The notes below the pieces were generated by a model that was not told the DNA's origin, did no database searches, and saw only the letters and a list, made by a program, of their open reading frames with translations. DNA of 64,000 nucleotides, from the NCBI GenBank assembly GCA_011009095.1, contig VTPC01005655.1, positions 107,133 through 171,132 of the forward strand, written 5' to 3'. A program made the position numbers and the translations under genes. Of this stretch, positions 1 through 11,500 are shown piece after piece (within the stretch, counting starts at the first letter, position 1; each line of letters opens with the position of its first letter). The stretch is from Ignelater luminosus. Its lineage: Eukaryota; Arthropoda; Insecta; Coleoptera; Elateridae.

Positions 1-935
1 TTAACGATGAAATAGATTGTTAAACAAAAAGTTGCCAATTTTTGTTTTAAGTCTTTGTAGTAACGTTTGATAACTTTCTAATGTGTACTTTATATTAGAA
101 ATATTTTTTTAAAGTTGAAGAATTAAAGATCATATTGAAATTTGTGTTTATTTTATTTAGTTCCTTTTAAATGTTTACATTCATGTTGTTGAATTAGTTC
201 AAATATAAATAGTGCTGTCTGTGAGCATGTGAGGATTGAATCTTTGATGGTTATTTATATAACAAAAGTAAAGTGTAGCTTTCTGAATGAGTAGGAAGTT
301 TATGTCATTCACATTCACTGTCACTTGTGTCATAAATCCTACAAGCTCAAGAAAGACGCTTTACGCTCGAGTTGTATACAATATTTTTTGGACATTTAAA
401 AAAAATAGAAAGAAAAATCTTTCGACAGCAGATTAAAAATGAAGTTAGCCAGTTGATAATTGCCAACTTTTAACATTGACGAGTTTACAGTGTTAACTTT
501 ATAGGCCGTTGTGCAAAAAATTAATTAATAATTAATTACCAGTCTGTTGTTTATTGTTTAGTTGGAACTTGAAAGTGGTGATTAATCTTGGACGTTCACT
601 TCTTGCTTATTGTCAATAAAACGTTAAAGCGAAAATTAATAGACTGTTATATGTCATTTTATTATCATAATAGCAGTTTGACCGGGTTTTATCCATTTTG
701 ATTCCAAATTCATTCAACCAATACCATTTTAATTTTTTTTCTTATTTGTTTATGTTCAGAAGGTGGCAGCACTGTATACGTTATCAATTTACGAAAACGA
801 CCGCAATACGCAATGAATGACGTAATTTGCAAAACTGTCACCGGCTCACCGTTCTCAAATTTGCTTTAATGGTAATAATTAATGAAATAAGAATTATTTC
901 AAATAATTAGAATATTGTTTTATGGTTAGTTCCCA
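1..935. other. non-coding flank upstream of first GPx gene
   Basis: AT-rich sequence with no open frame of note and no recognised repeat. It presumably holds the promoter or 5' untranslated region of the glutathione peroxidase gene that starts at 1188, but no TATA box or splice pattern stands out enough to call. Confidence 0.4.
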
Positions 936-1187
936 TCATGGTAAACATTTTGTTGATAAATTAAACTTTTTTTTATAATCTGAATATTTTGTTAGGTTAA
1001 TACATTGTTTACGTTGTTTAGCAAAGTTATTTTTATCATAATGACACAGCAATTCAAATTCTATTATCATCTTGTCCAACATATCGGAGTAGGTATTAAC
1101 ATTACGTGAACAATTCAGTTTAATCAAACTACCGATAACCAGTAGTAGGGGGGGGGGGTTAATTGAATTTTCAAGGATATCTGCATA

Positions 1188-1784
1188 ATGCTGTATCATT
1201 CATCTAGTATCAAATTGTCTTTAACAAAGGCAACATCATTAGCGATTGGTTTGAATTTTCGTAGATTAGCCATGGCTGCATCAAATCCAACAAATTTCAA
1301 AGATGCCAAACCGATTTATGAGTTTAGTGCGAAAGATATAAATGGCGAAGAAGTTTCCTTGGAGAAATATAAGGGACATGTAGCGATTATAGTGAATGTT
1401 GCTTCACAGTGTGGATATACACAAAATCATTATCAAGAGCTGAATGAATTGTATGAAAAATATGCAGATGAGAAGGGATTAAAAATATTGGGATTTCCAT
1501 GTAATCAATTTGCTGGCCAAGAGCCCGGAGATGCCGCTACGATTTGCAGCTTTGTTTCAAAAAAGAACGTTAAATTTGACATATTCGATAAGATAGATGT
1601 TAATGGTTCAAATACACATCCGCTGTGGAAATATCTAAAGTACAAACAAGGAGGTACATTGGGTGATTTCATTAAGTGGAATTTCACAAAGTTTGTTATC
1701 GATAAAGATGGGCAACCAGTTGCTAGGTATGGACCTAGTACAAGCCCTAATCAGCTTGTTCCCACTCTCGAGAAGTATTGGTGA
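1188..1784 (+). CDS. PHGPx: phospholipid-hydroperoxide glutathione peroxidase, copy 1
   Basis: Reduces (phospho)lipid and hydrogen peroxides; insect Cys-type enzymes of this family commonly use thioredoxin. The 198-residue ORF has no introns. Catalytic Cys75 lies in NVASQCGYT and is coded TGT, not the selenocysteine codon TGA. Gln107 is in FPCNQF, and Trp164/Asn165 are in KWNF, completing the tetrad. Cys120 (ATICSF) is the expected resolving cysteine. Two starts are plausible. Met1 gives a 28-residue basic, Ser-rich leader that looks like a mitochondrial presequence. Met29, in a good context (GCCATGG), gives a cytosolic form, as in GPX4 genes. A poly(A) signal AATAAA is at 1946-1951. It is the first of three same-strand copies (next at 4117 and 7595) and the most diverged of them. 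Confidence 0.93.
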   Translation: MLYHSSSIKLSLTKATSLAIGLNFRRLAMAASNPTNFKDAKPIYEFSAKDINGEEVSLEKYKGHVAIIVNVASQCGYTQNHYQELNELYEKYADEKGLKILGFPCNQFAGQEPGDAATICSFVSKKNVKFDIFDKIDVNGSNTHPLWKYLKYKQGGTLGDFIKWNFTKFVIDKDGQPVARYGPSTSPNQLVPTLEKYW

Positions 1785-4116
1785 ATTAATGCTTTTTCCA
1801 TAACTTAAAGTTTATTAGTATTTATCTTGTGTAGTTCTATTTTAAGATATAAAGGGTTATAATATGCTGTTCTATTATGTATAAGGTGAAACGCATAATT
1901 GTTAAAATGATACAGTTGCATTTATACCGAGGCTGTAATATTAAGAATAAAAATCTAAAATATATTTTTGTTTAAATTATATTTAAGTTTTTGATTTATA
2001 TTTGAGATTCTTTTATAATGTTATGAAATGTGTTTTTAAGACAATAAACTAGAGCATTTCGTATATAAATTTCTTACATCACTGTAGAATCTTTCTTTAA
2101 GCTTGAAATACTACAATTAAATAATAAATGAAGATTACGAAATATGTTTATAATACCATTATGAGTTAACAATGACAAAAAGTTTTTAATTAAATCATCT
2201 ACGCATATCAATGGTGATATTATGATACTTCCTGTCTATCTATGCTTTGTTTTATGAGAATGACTTTTTAATTCATTTCTGAAACCAAATGTCATATTAT
2301 TAACTAAAACTTTATGTCTATCAAGCATAAATAAATAATTTGAAATTATGGCTGAATACAAATTGAATCTACATAATTATTTACATTATGATACAACTAA
2401 AACACTGTATATTTTAGTAGATTCTTACTTAGTAATTGCCGGTCAGAGCAGTCTCGCTTTAAAGGATTTATACCTAACAGTTTTGGGGTTACTCAACTAT
2501 TCATTGTCAAATACTATCGAACATTTCAATTGGTTCTGATGTAATTAAGGAAGCTTGTAAAACAAATATAGTTATATAGACCTGCATCTGATTTTGAGTT
2601 CAACAATAATATACAGGCGTTGATGGTCTTATGGCCTACTTGATTCTTTATTTTAAGTTTTATTTATTTATCTAATTGGCTGTAATGTGGAAATAGTATA
2701 TTTTGTAGCATGAGTAGAAAGTTTAACGAACGCAGAATAGCTATTCCAAACGAGTTGCAGATTATACTTTTTCTGCGATTGCACAATTTGAATTCCAATA
2801 ATAAAATTTTTGAATAAAATTGTGATTTAAAAAACTCCAGCATGAAACGAAAATTTATCTAGTATGCTTAAGAACGCTTTAGAAAATATAAACAAAAAAC
2901 AAATATAGTAAGCAAGGTAGATAACTATTTCACCGTAGTACGATAATTTAATAATAGCTGTCGCCCTTATTTCTATTTTCATTCATTCCAAAATTCTGAA
3001 AATTGAATAATTTCAGAAACAATAATAAATGAGTTTCTTTGTTACAGAATGTAATAATTCTATAATCGAAAATTGAACTAAAAAGTTACTATTCTAAAGC
3101 TATCATAGAAAAAAGATATTCTCTTGTTGGTGTTTTGATTTTTCTACTGTTTACATTCTTTAATTATTTTTACACAAGAATTCAAAATAATAAAAAACAC
3201 CTTGTTTTTCAAAAAAAAACGCCAAAGCATAGAAAATACAAAAGTCAACATCATTGAATTTCCTAAATCTCAAAAGTGGAAAAATAAAAAGTTGATGGTA
3301 TTTCTGATTGCCTAATGTTACCTAAATACTACCAAAAATGAGTTTTATCCGATCACGATTAGCAATGATTAGCTTGGAACTGAAAGTTTCTGAACAGCCT
3401 GTGTACAGTATTTCGCTACAAAGCCCTAATTTTCTGATGAACCTTGTATAGTAGCATAACATATGTTCTGTGAGTATAACAAACGTTTTGAATCTCGGTC
3501 TTTTGTTCTATTTTCTGATTTGAATTCAATCTTATAAATTAAGTATTTTGGAATCTTTGTAAATAAAATAATAATAATTCACAGAAAATATTAATTATAA
3601 CAAGTGCTATACGATTCATATTTAAAATTCTTCCAGTAAGTATAGGTAAGCGTATTTAACAAAGTTTGAGGTTAAATAACAAAACTTAAAAGTTACAATA
3701 TGGATAATGAAATTCCTGAAAATCATGTTATTACCGTTATTACTTGAGTAATCGTGAGTGAGCTAATCTAAACATAGACAACGCAAAAATAACCATTGAT
3801 ACGCACACTTTAGACATATAAGTTGAATAACATGCAAAATCACTGTCAAGGAATTCTATTTTGTCCTCGTACTATTTTGTGAGTGGGAGTTAATCTAAAA
3901 AACTGATATCGTTTTTGTGTTAAAAAGAAGTTAATTGGAAGATGTAGCAGAATTAGTTCACTTATAAGCATAGCTTTATTGGAGAACTTATTTTGCTTTA
4001 TCATTTGTTTTTTAGAGTTTAATATCAAAGTTCAACATTGTTTATTACAGAGTGAATCGCCACAAGTGAACTAATCTTGTTTGGTAACAGTTCTAAAATT
4101 GTTCTAACCTAGCACA
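1785..4116. other. intergenic spacer between GPx copies 1 and 2
   Basis: AT-rich DNA with no gene recognised. A short open frame at 2348-2539 has no recognisable motif. A good splice-acceptor pattern (ttgtttattacag) at about 4039-4051 may mark a 5' untranslated exon of the second GPx gene. Confidence 0.4.
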
Positions 4117-4704
4117 ATGTTGAATCATTTTAAACTATTCAGTCTAACGACAGCAGCATTATTTACTAGTTTTGGTTTTAAAGCAACAGTTATGGCATCT
4201 GCTAATCAAGATAATTGGAAAGAGGCAAAATCGATTTATGATTTCAGTGCTAAAACTTTAGATGGACAAGAAGTTTCTTTGGAAAAATATAAAGGACATG
4301 TAACTATCATTGTAAATGTAGCTTCTGAATGTGGGTACACAAAAAATCATTATGACGAACTAAATGAATTATATGAAGAATATTCAAAAACCAAAGGATT
4401 AAGAATACTAGGATTTCCATGTAATCAGTTTGGTGGACAAGAACCTGGTGATTCGGTTACAATTTGCAGCTTCATAACTCAACGAAATGTTAAATTTGAT
4501 ATGTTTGAAAAGGTTGATGTTAATGGAGATAATGCACATCCATTATGGAAATATTTAAAACACATGCAAGGTGGTACTTTAGGAGATTTTATTAAATGGA
4601 ACTTTACAAAGTTTGTTATTGATAAAAATGGGCAACCAGTTGCAAGGTTTGGTCCAAATGTTAGCCCTAAAGAATTAATTGCAACTCTTGAAGATTATTG
4701 GTAA
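4117..4704 (+). CDS. PHGPx: phospholipid-hydroperoxide glutathione peroxidase, copy 2
   Basis: Second tandem Cys-type glutathione peroxidase, 195 residues and intronless. Catalytic Cys72 (NVASECGYT), Gln104 (FPCNQF), Trp161 and Asn162 (KWNF) are all present, with resolving Cys117 (TICSF). The first 25 residues are hydrophobic (LFSLTTAALFTSFGF) and could be a secretion signal or an organelle leader. A second Met at residue 26 would give a cytosolic form. In the mature region it is about 80% identical by eye to copy 3, so copies 2 and 3 are probably the younger duplication. AATAAA is at 4744-4749, only 40 bp after the stop, so the 3' untranslated region is very short. Confidence 0.93.
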   Translation: MLNHFKLFSLTTAALFTSFGFKATVMASANQDNWKEAKSIYDFSAKTLDGQEVSLEKYKGHVTIIVNVASECGYTKNHYDELNELYEEYSKTKGLRILGFPCNQFGGQEPGDSVTICSFITQRNVKFDMFEKVDVNGDNAHPLWKYLKHMQGGTLGDFIKWNFTKFVIDKNGQPVARFGPNVSPKELIATLEDYW

Positions 4705-4978
4705 CATTATATGTATTAATGTGATTTGTAAAAATTAGTTTTTAATAAAAATATGAAATTTTTATTAGTGTCGAGTTTTATTATAAGAATTGAACTGAAA
4801 GGGGCAAAAAGGAAATATGCATCATACATTTTATGTATAATAACGTAATTATTCTCCATTTGCATCTTTGAGTTAATTGAGAAATTTAGGTATTTTTTTT
4901 ATTTAAATGGTTTTTATGTGATAATAGTGGCAAATAGAAATCTGTAAAACCAAGTTTAAAATTTTCTTTTTATTTATA

Positions 4979-5710
4979 AGAGTGTTCCATGAAGATGTGT
5001 GACATTTTGACTTTGGGTTTTTAATAGAACAAACGCAACGCTTAGAACGTGAGTACTCAGATTCTAAGGCAAGGCAAGTAAACTGCACACAGTGTAAATA
5101 TTCTTAAAATTCTTAGACTTGGTTGATCATATGTTGCAAACTTTTCCCAAATCTTTGATTTCGCTTGGTAATAAAGTAATAATAAAAGAAATGAGAAATC
5201 TTGATCTTTGATTTTTAAGAATAATTTTTAGTTTCAAATAAATGGTTTTATTATACACGGTGATCAAAATAATGCATTATTTTTCGGAATCTTTTTAAAC
5301 AAAATGCTATTGTGATTAAGAAAGCATAGAACAGTCTTGAATTAGTTTCTACTATTATACAGAGTGGATTTCTCAATTTCAACCTTCTCCATTGTTTTAA
5401 TTTTTATGCAATATGTGATGTGCATCAATCAAAACTAAAATTGGTTGATATTTGAATATACACCCCGCATAGCAGGTAAGCTACTGGTGTATGATATCAG
5501 TCAAAGCTATTTTTTTCCCTCTTAAATTGCAGTAATAGATGCAGGTATTGTAGGGCAAATTGAGCAGTTTGAGTAAACTTTGCAACAAACAACTGAATAA
5601 AGCAAAAACGTTTAGGTCAGTAAAGAACCAGGAGTAAGAAAATATATGTACAGGATATTCATCAATAAAAAAAGCAAAAGGTCAGTATGTCACCTTTTAT
5701 GGAACACTCT
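4979..5710. mobile_element. inverted-repeat element (MITE-like), about 730 bp
   Basis: The ends are inverted copies of each other. AGAGTGTTCCAT at 4979-4990 is matched by its exact complement at 5699-5710. The similarity continues inward with small gaps through a GTGACAT motif for about 30 bp. There is no transposase frame. The outer sequence (TA before the left end, GTGTA after the right) suits a Tc1/mariner-type non-autonomous element, but a clean TA duplication is not certain. Confidence 0.65.
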
Positions 5711-7594
5711 GTGTAGCTGAAAATAACTAAAAATACCGATATTTTTACAAATAACTGAAATGAACTGTTTTGGAGATGCAGATTGTTAAAATTAAGCCTA
5801 GAAATATCTGTTGTTTTAGAGGAGCAAGCATATTATCTCTGTGAAAAGCTAGGTTATGCTACTGAAGTTTCCCAGTCAAGATTTACGTTGATTTTATCTA
5901 AAAGAAACACCGATTATATATTTAATCTTTGTGAGAAGACAATTACAATTACATCTCAGCTAGGCACATTCATAAAAATAAATAGATAATAAGAATATTG
6001 CGACTATTGCATTAGAAATTAGAAATTATCTCATTGAACTTTGAATTTGGGACTTGGAAGTAAGATTTCATGGAGGGTTCTTCTTGGTTTGCTAAACCTA
6101 CTTATGTCATGACCATTAGATTTCGAGTTTTTATGCGCATTTATAATAATATAGCACATGGACGTCCCGTCTTTGATTGACAGTGACATTTGTTACAACT
6201 TTGAATATTTAATGGACGTCTATTACTGGACGTAATCTGATTGTAATTTGTACAATTGATGAATGTCTACATATATGGGAAGAATATGTAGTAAAACAGA
6301 AAAGATGTTCATCCATTCAGATAATTAGATTCATTCGACCCACATATTACTTTGAAGATCACTGGCCTGTATGCTTATGTCTCCTCAAAATCTCAGTAGA
6401 ACATTGTTTATTTCCAGTCGTTGAGAAGCTCCTTGTTTTCCTTTCTCTACCTGTCTCAGATTTTGACCTGCTAGAGAAGGTCAAGCATTAAGTGTCTGCT
6501 CATTGTAAATTTTCGGTGAAGCCAGCGGCCATTCTAGGAAAATCTCTTTTCCTCTTCGGCCGTAGATAAGTTGGGTAAGTTGATGAAAAGTATCGGGCTG
6601 GCGGGTTCCTCGTCGTTGGTTGGGAAGGTAGAGCGGCAGATGTAAGAACCAAAACGTTATTAAATTGCATTGGACTCATCTATTATACTATCCCAAAACC
6701 TAAGTTGTCACTTCCCCTTTACTTTTCATTTTTCGACATTTTGTACTTTTTGCATAATCTTCAACAGATGTGGATTGAAAACTGAACATTCCGCTCTGTG
6801 CAAACAAATTATGAAGTTAGTTGGAAAAAAGTCGATAGAGGACAGCAGCTGAGATCACATGCAGACATTTAAATTCCATAACTGAGATGAATCGACTATA
6901 GGTTCCATTTGAAAGAAAAAAATGTTCATCTACTACTCACCAGGATTATACTTTATCAGTTTACCAATGTTATTTATTACCACCCTGTATAGGTAAATCA
7001 ATAGATACACAATTAATCTTACAGGAATGTTTGTATTTAGGTATAAAAAGGCAGTCTGAGAAATCAACTTGTCTTCTAGATACCTTTAAAATGATTGCCT
7101 GCTAAAGAGTAGTATTATAATTATAATAATAATTAAAATGAAATGCAATAAAAAAAAATTTATTTTAACTTGAGGACAACAAACAGAAACGAATTTATTA
7201 CTACAAATACCAAGGTAAATGCTACGTGTGAATATAGGCAACACAAAAGTAATCAATGACAGGCACGTTCCATGTATTCTATCAATAATATATTATTAGA
7301 ATTCTCTGAATCATTACGCTAGAATTATTATTGTGAATTTTTAAAGGTTTTGATTGTTATACAAGCTCTACTTATAGTAGTGTATCACATACTTGCTTTA
7401 TCATTTTTCAAGAGTTATCCTTACACAGTATCAAAGTTCAGCTTATAGTAATTATTCTAAAAATTCTTTTGATACAAATGATTGAAGTTTACATATACAT
7501 AAAAAGCACAGTCATTCCTTTATTGCTTTAAATTGACCAACTGAACTACACTAGCATTATTCATTTATTGACTTTTTTCAGCAAAACAAGCATC
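5711..7594. other. intergenic spacer between GPx copies 2 and 3
   Basis: No gene seen. The stretch at about 6360-6640 is less AT-rich than its surroundings and may be decayed repeat DNA, but no family was recognised. Just before the copy-3 start codon there is a strong 3' splice site (ttttttcag at 7573-7581). Confidence 0.4.
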
Positions 7595-8101
7595 ATGGCC
7601 AATCCAGAAAATTGGAAAGAAGCAAAATCAATCTACGATTTTAGTGCAGAAACTATCAAGGGGGAAGAAATCTCGTTGGAGAAATATAGGGGACATGTAT
7701 GTATCATCGTAAATGTTGCTTCTGAATGTGGATATGCAAAAAATCATTATGAAGAATTGAATGAATTATATGAAAAGTATTCAGAAACTAAAGGATTGAG
7801 AATATTGGGATTTCCATGCAATCAGTTCGGTGGACAGGAACCAGGTGATTCGGCTACAATTTGCACTTTTATAAATTCCAAAACTGTCAAGTTTGATATG
7901 TATAAGAAAATTGAAGTTAATGGAAACAACGGACATCCTTTATGGAAATACTTAAAACATACACAGGGTGGTACTTTGGGTGATTTTATTAAATGGAATT
8001 TTACAAAATTTGTTATCGACAAAAATGGTCAACCAGTGGCAAGATTTGGTCCAAATACAAGTCCCAATCAACTTGAATCAACTCTTGAAAAATATTGGTA
8101 A
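7595..8101 (+). CDS. PHGPx: phospholipid-hydroperoxide glutathione peroxidase, copy 3
   Basis: Third tandem copy. I start it at the ATG at 7595, in the context ATCATGGCC. The open frame runs further upstream, but there is no ATG there and the stretch is a splice acceptor. The protein is 168 residues with no leader, so it should be cytosolic unless an upstream exon adds one. Numbered from this Met, catalytic Cys45 (ASECGYA), Gln77 and the KWNF Trp/Asn pair are intact, and the second-cysteine helix (ATICTF) is kept. It differs from its siblings at the residue two after the catalytic-Cys glycine (GYA rather than GYT). No AATAAA lies within 300 bp downstream. Confidence 0.92.
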   Translation: MANPENWKEAKSIYDFSAETIKGEEISLEKYRGHVCIIVNVASECGYAKNHYEELNELYEKYSETKGLRILGFPCNQFGGQEPGDSATICTFINSKTVKFDMYKKIEVNGNNGHPLWKYLKHTQGGTLGDFIKWNFTKFVIDKNGQPVARFGPNTSPNQLESTLEKYW

Positions 8102-9823
8102 TAATATTATTACTCACACTATTATTATGTTATGTGCTTTTATTAATGGTTTTAACAATCACTGTAGAATACACAAATTAGATTGTAGTAATTAGCTTTA
8201 AAAATATTGTTGCTATGAATTTAGATAGATTATATTTTTTATGCAAATTGTAACTGTTAAAAGTTGTGGAAAAATAAGTCTAAAGTCTTAATACATTAAG
8301 TGCTGATAAATATATGATAAAAACAAATACGTAATGTTTACGTCTATATGTGTATTTATTGAACCTACCTTTATCTACCTTGACACTTTTATCAGTAACA
8401 TACTTATTTTATTATTGTACATTTCATTATTATATTGGTGCTTACACTTTGAAGTTAATCATCTGATTGATTTCAAGATTAGGCTGAGCTATGTCTTGTA
8501 CAACATAAACTAATTTTTTTGTAATTAACTTTAAAAATTAGGTAGACAGAACATTATTGAAAATCAATGTGCTTTAGTTAAATAATTCATCTATTAAGAT
8601 GTATAACATGTTTGCTGTCTGTCATTAGTATAAATTATTTAATATATTGTAATATATTGATTATTACCGATACTCAGTGTAATTAATAATCAATTTCTCA
8701 ATTGTGTAATGCCTGTTTTATGTAAAACAGGAATGTAGTTACTGCACGAAACATGTTGTATGAAATCAACAATAATTTTTCTGTCAAGTACTTATTTTGC
8801 TAAAATTCTGATTTTAGATTTAACTATAAATTTTCCATGTTTCGAAATCTTAGCAATCCCACTAAATACTAATTGCAACATACAGTAGTCTGATTCTAGA
8901 GGGTACTCAATACATAAAAGAAGCTAGGAATTTTAATTATTGATAACTACATCAAAACAAATTAAAATCATGAGCTCATGTGAACATGTTTTAAGATCTG
9001 CCGCCGCAAATGTAGTACCGCACGGCCAGTTTATGGAAGCTGAATTAAAATTTAATTGAGAATTAAATATAATTCAGTGTTGTTGCTAGGATACAGTCAA
9101 ATTCTGGCCATTCGGATTATCAGAATTGACAATGAATTAAAATTAAATTTTAATCTCAAATATTTAATAAAACCAATAATATTCATTTCTAACTCTGGAT
9201 GCTCAGCACCCGCTAAAATTCTACTACCACGAATGCTCGAGCCCCAAAGTCTTCTATGCAAGTTCATTTTTCAACTTTTTGCAGCATAGAACCTCAATTT
9301 AGATGACTGTGCGTCCTTACTATTGAGCGCGGTGACGTCATATTGCCGTGAGAATAATTGCACCTTTTTTTAAACATCTTTTGTTGTATTGATTCTATCA
9401 ACTTTGTTTGTTGATATAAAATACTTTCTAAAACCGTGTAAAGATTGTCTATATAAATTACACTAAATGCCAATTTATGAATCAGTCAGTTTCAGTGACA
9501 AGTGACATTTTGAAGAAAATATTCTTATTCTTAGCGTCAACGGTTAATAACGTGAGACTTGTTGAATTTCATTTCTTTCTCGTGCATTACTTTCGTACAT
9601 AAAAGATAAACAAGAGTATCCACACGAGGACAAATGATAGAGGCAAAGAACTGTGAATTTCCCTATCATTAAGGCCCTTAATTGGCATGAAATCAGCATT
9701 ATATTAATACATAGCTCACCCTAAAACTGTCTTCAATCATTTTCTGAGAAAATATGTCAACTTCCGAAATTCCAGCTATCCGAGGAAAATTTAAAAAAAT
9801 GAGCGAATTTGCTATACGATAGG
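8102..9823. other. gene-free spacer
   Basis: AT-rich sequence with no coding region recognised on either strand. I searched it for C-terminal exons of the CD36-family gene that enters from the right on the minus strand and found none. Confidence 0.4.
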
Positions 9824-10234
9824 GGGTGCGTTTGCCATCGTGCTCAGAGCATATTGTGTACACCGAAAACGTTTGCCAGCATTTTCAATGTGCTCGAAGT
9901 ACTGCAACGGGCAGCCTTGAGAACCAGGCATGCGCAATGCCACCATTATTAACTGTTCATCAGCGAAGGAATTAGCTTCATTTCTAACCTTGATAATTTT
10001 TCTGCGTTGCTATAACCTGCTTTTGCATTTGGTGTATTTTTTTGTGTAAAGCTGCCCCTTATATTTAAAAACAAGCTCTACACTGGTTTGTTTACTGCTT
10101 GGTTTAACTGTACTATAATCAGCTGATCGCAAACTTTTCCAAATGCGTTTGCCATCGTTTAATGTAAAACCGGTCACGTGATCAATATCCTAATCTGTCT
10201 CCTCTAATCTTCGAACGCAATGGCAAACGCACCC
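9824..10234. mobile_element. 411-bp inverted-repeat element
   Basis: GGGTGCGTTTGCCAT at 9824-9838 and its exact complement at 10220-10234 form 15-bp terminal inverted repeats. The same core (GCGTTTGCCATCG) recurs inside at about 10145-10157, and a weaker version lies near 9868. There is no coding capacity. Target duplications are not obvious, so the superfamily is not assigned. Confidence 0.65.
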
Positions 10235-10878
10235 AGGGTAGTTATGACACAGAGAGATTAACGTGACCAAAAAGTTTACTGTCAGATAGGCAACACATAT
10301 TACATTGTTGGTAAACCTTCCAGAAGCAACTAGAAGTTAATTAGAACACTTGCGCTGTCATGATTTTTTAGGTTGGAAATTCAACACTTGAGTGTTGCCA
10401 GTATCAAAAAATAGCATGATACTAGTAATAAAGTTACTAGTCGAGTGGCTTTAAATATTGTCTTCATCTCTCTGTATATGAGAATCAGAACATCAAAGCG
10501 TCTTAAAAGCGATTTGTGGTTTGTGATTGTGTGTCATCTAGGAGAGTGATTGATGTAAGCAACTGGTGATGTGTCTCGCAACCTTTTGGAATAGTCTGGT
10601 CTTCAGCGGCTGGCAGGCAACCATACCTACTCTTATTTCTATTTTCAAATACAAGTACACGAACTGAACAAGTGAACACCGCGCGTACAAAATGATACAA
10701 ATAAAAGTTTGGTGCCAGTAAAAGTGTGGCTCCAATGCTTTTAAGCGGTTATGGACTTCAGCGGGGGCTGGCGGGTGAGGGAAGGTGTTCGGAGTTAGCA
10801 AGATGCTTGAGCCAGACTACAAGTGGGCTCCTGCAGCTACCATCGATGCACGGTGCGGGTGCGTTATATTAGTTACGC

Positions 10879-11500
10879 TATGCCCGTTTTGAAACTTGAC
10901 GTGAAGTGTGAATATATAATAGTAAAAACAAATATAAAATTAAAAGTAAATCAGTAAAATATTGTACACATTAATAACAATTGAAATATATTATATATCA
11001 CACTCCAGGTTTTTAATGTTATTTCTAAACTGTTTAATATTGGGTGTATTTCGTGTTGCATCTAGCAACCTATTAAATATCTGAATTCCTTTTTCAAAAA
11101 TTGATTCGCATGTAGTTTTGTTGCTGTCGATAATCTGTAGTCGTTATAGTTTCGTACTGGTGTATTTCATTATTTTGTATAAAAACGTCATGGAAATATG
11201 TCGGTGCTTTTTTCTTATTAACTTTATAAATACAAATTAAAAGATTTTGAATAATTCTTCGTCGTACGGGTATGAAATTCAAAGTATTATGTAAGTGTTC
11301 AATTGGTGTATATCTATTAGACCTTCTAATGACACACATCCGCGATTTTGTAGCCTTTGCAGCATTTGTAGCCGAGTCTCACCCACCATGAAGAAGACAG
11401 AACTACAATAATCGAAAAACGGTTATTATTTACACTACGCCCGTTTTGAAACTTGAGATGAAGGGTGAATGTGAAGTGCAATATGAACGCAATAAGTGAG
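10879..11500. repeat. imperfect direct repeat flanking a retroelement tail
   Basis: A block of about 45-60 bp containing GCCCGTTTTGAAACTTGA occurs at about 10883-10920 and again at about 11442-11490, in the same orientation. The reverse-transcriptase relic lies between the copies. The copies are diverged (gacgtgaagtgtgaat against gagatgaagggtgaat). Confidence 0.55.
10991..11430 (-). pseudogene. non-LTR retrotransposon reverse transcriptase, C-terminal relic
   Basis: Read on the minus strand from 11430, this gives the typical end of a non-LTR (LINE) reverse transcriptase. The order is a DYCSS motif, RLQMLQRLQNR, CVIRRSNRYTPIEHL, a KKAPTYF segment, and the FEKGIQIFNRL...NIKQFRNNIK ending with a stop at 10991. 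At least two frameshifts are needed (near 11343 and near 11097), so it is dead. The palm and endonuclease domains are absent; it is a 5'-truncated copy. Clade is uncertain. A similar tail lies at the right edge of the window. Confidence 0.72.

Noticed and set aside
1188-8101. Selenocysteine (TGA) in the GPx active sites
   Set aside because: All three active-site codons are TGT, so these are Cys enzymes.
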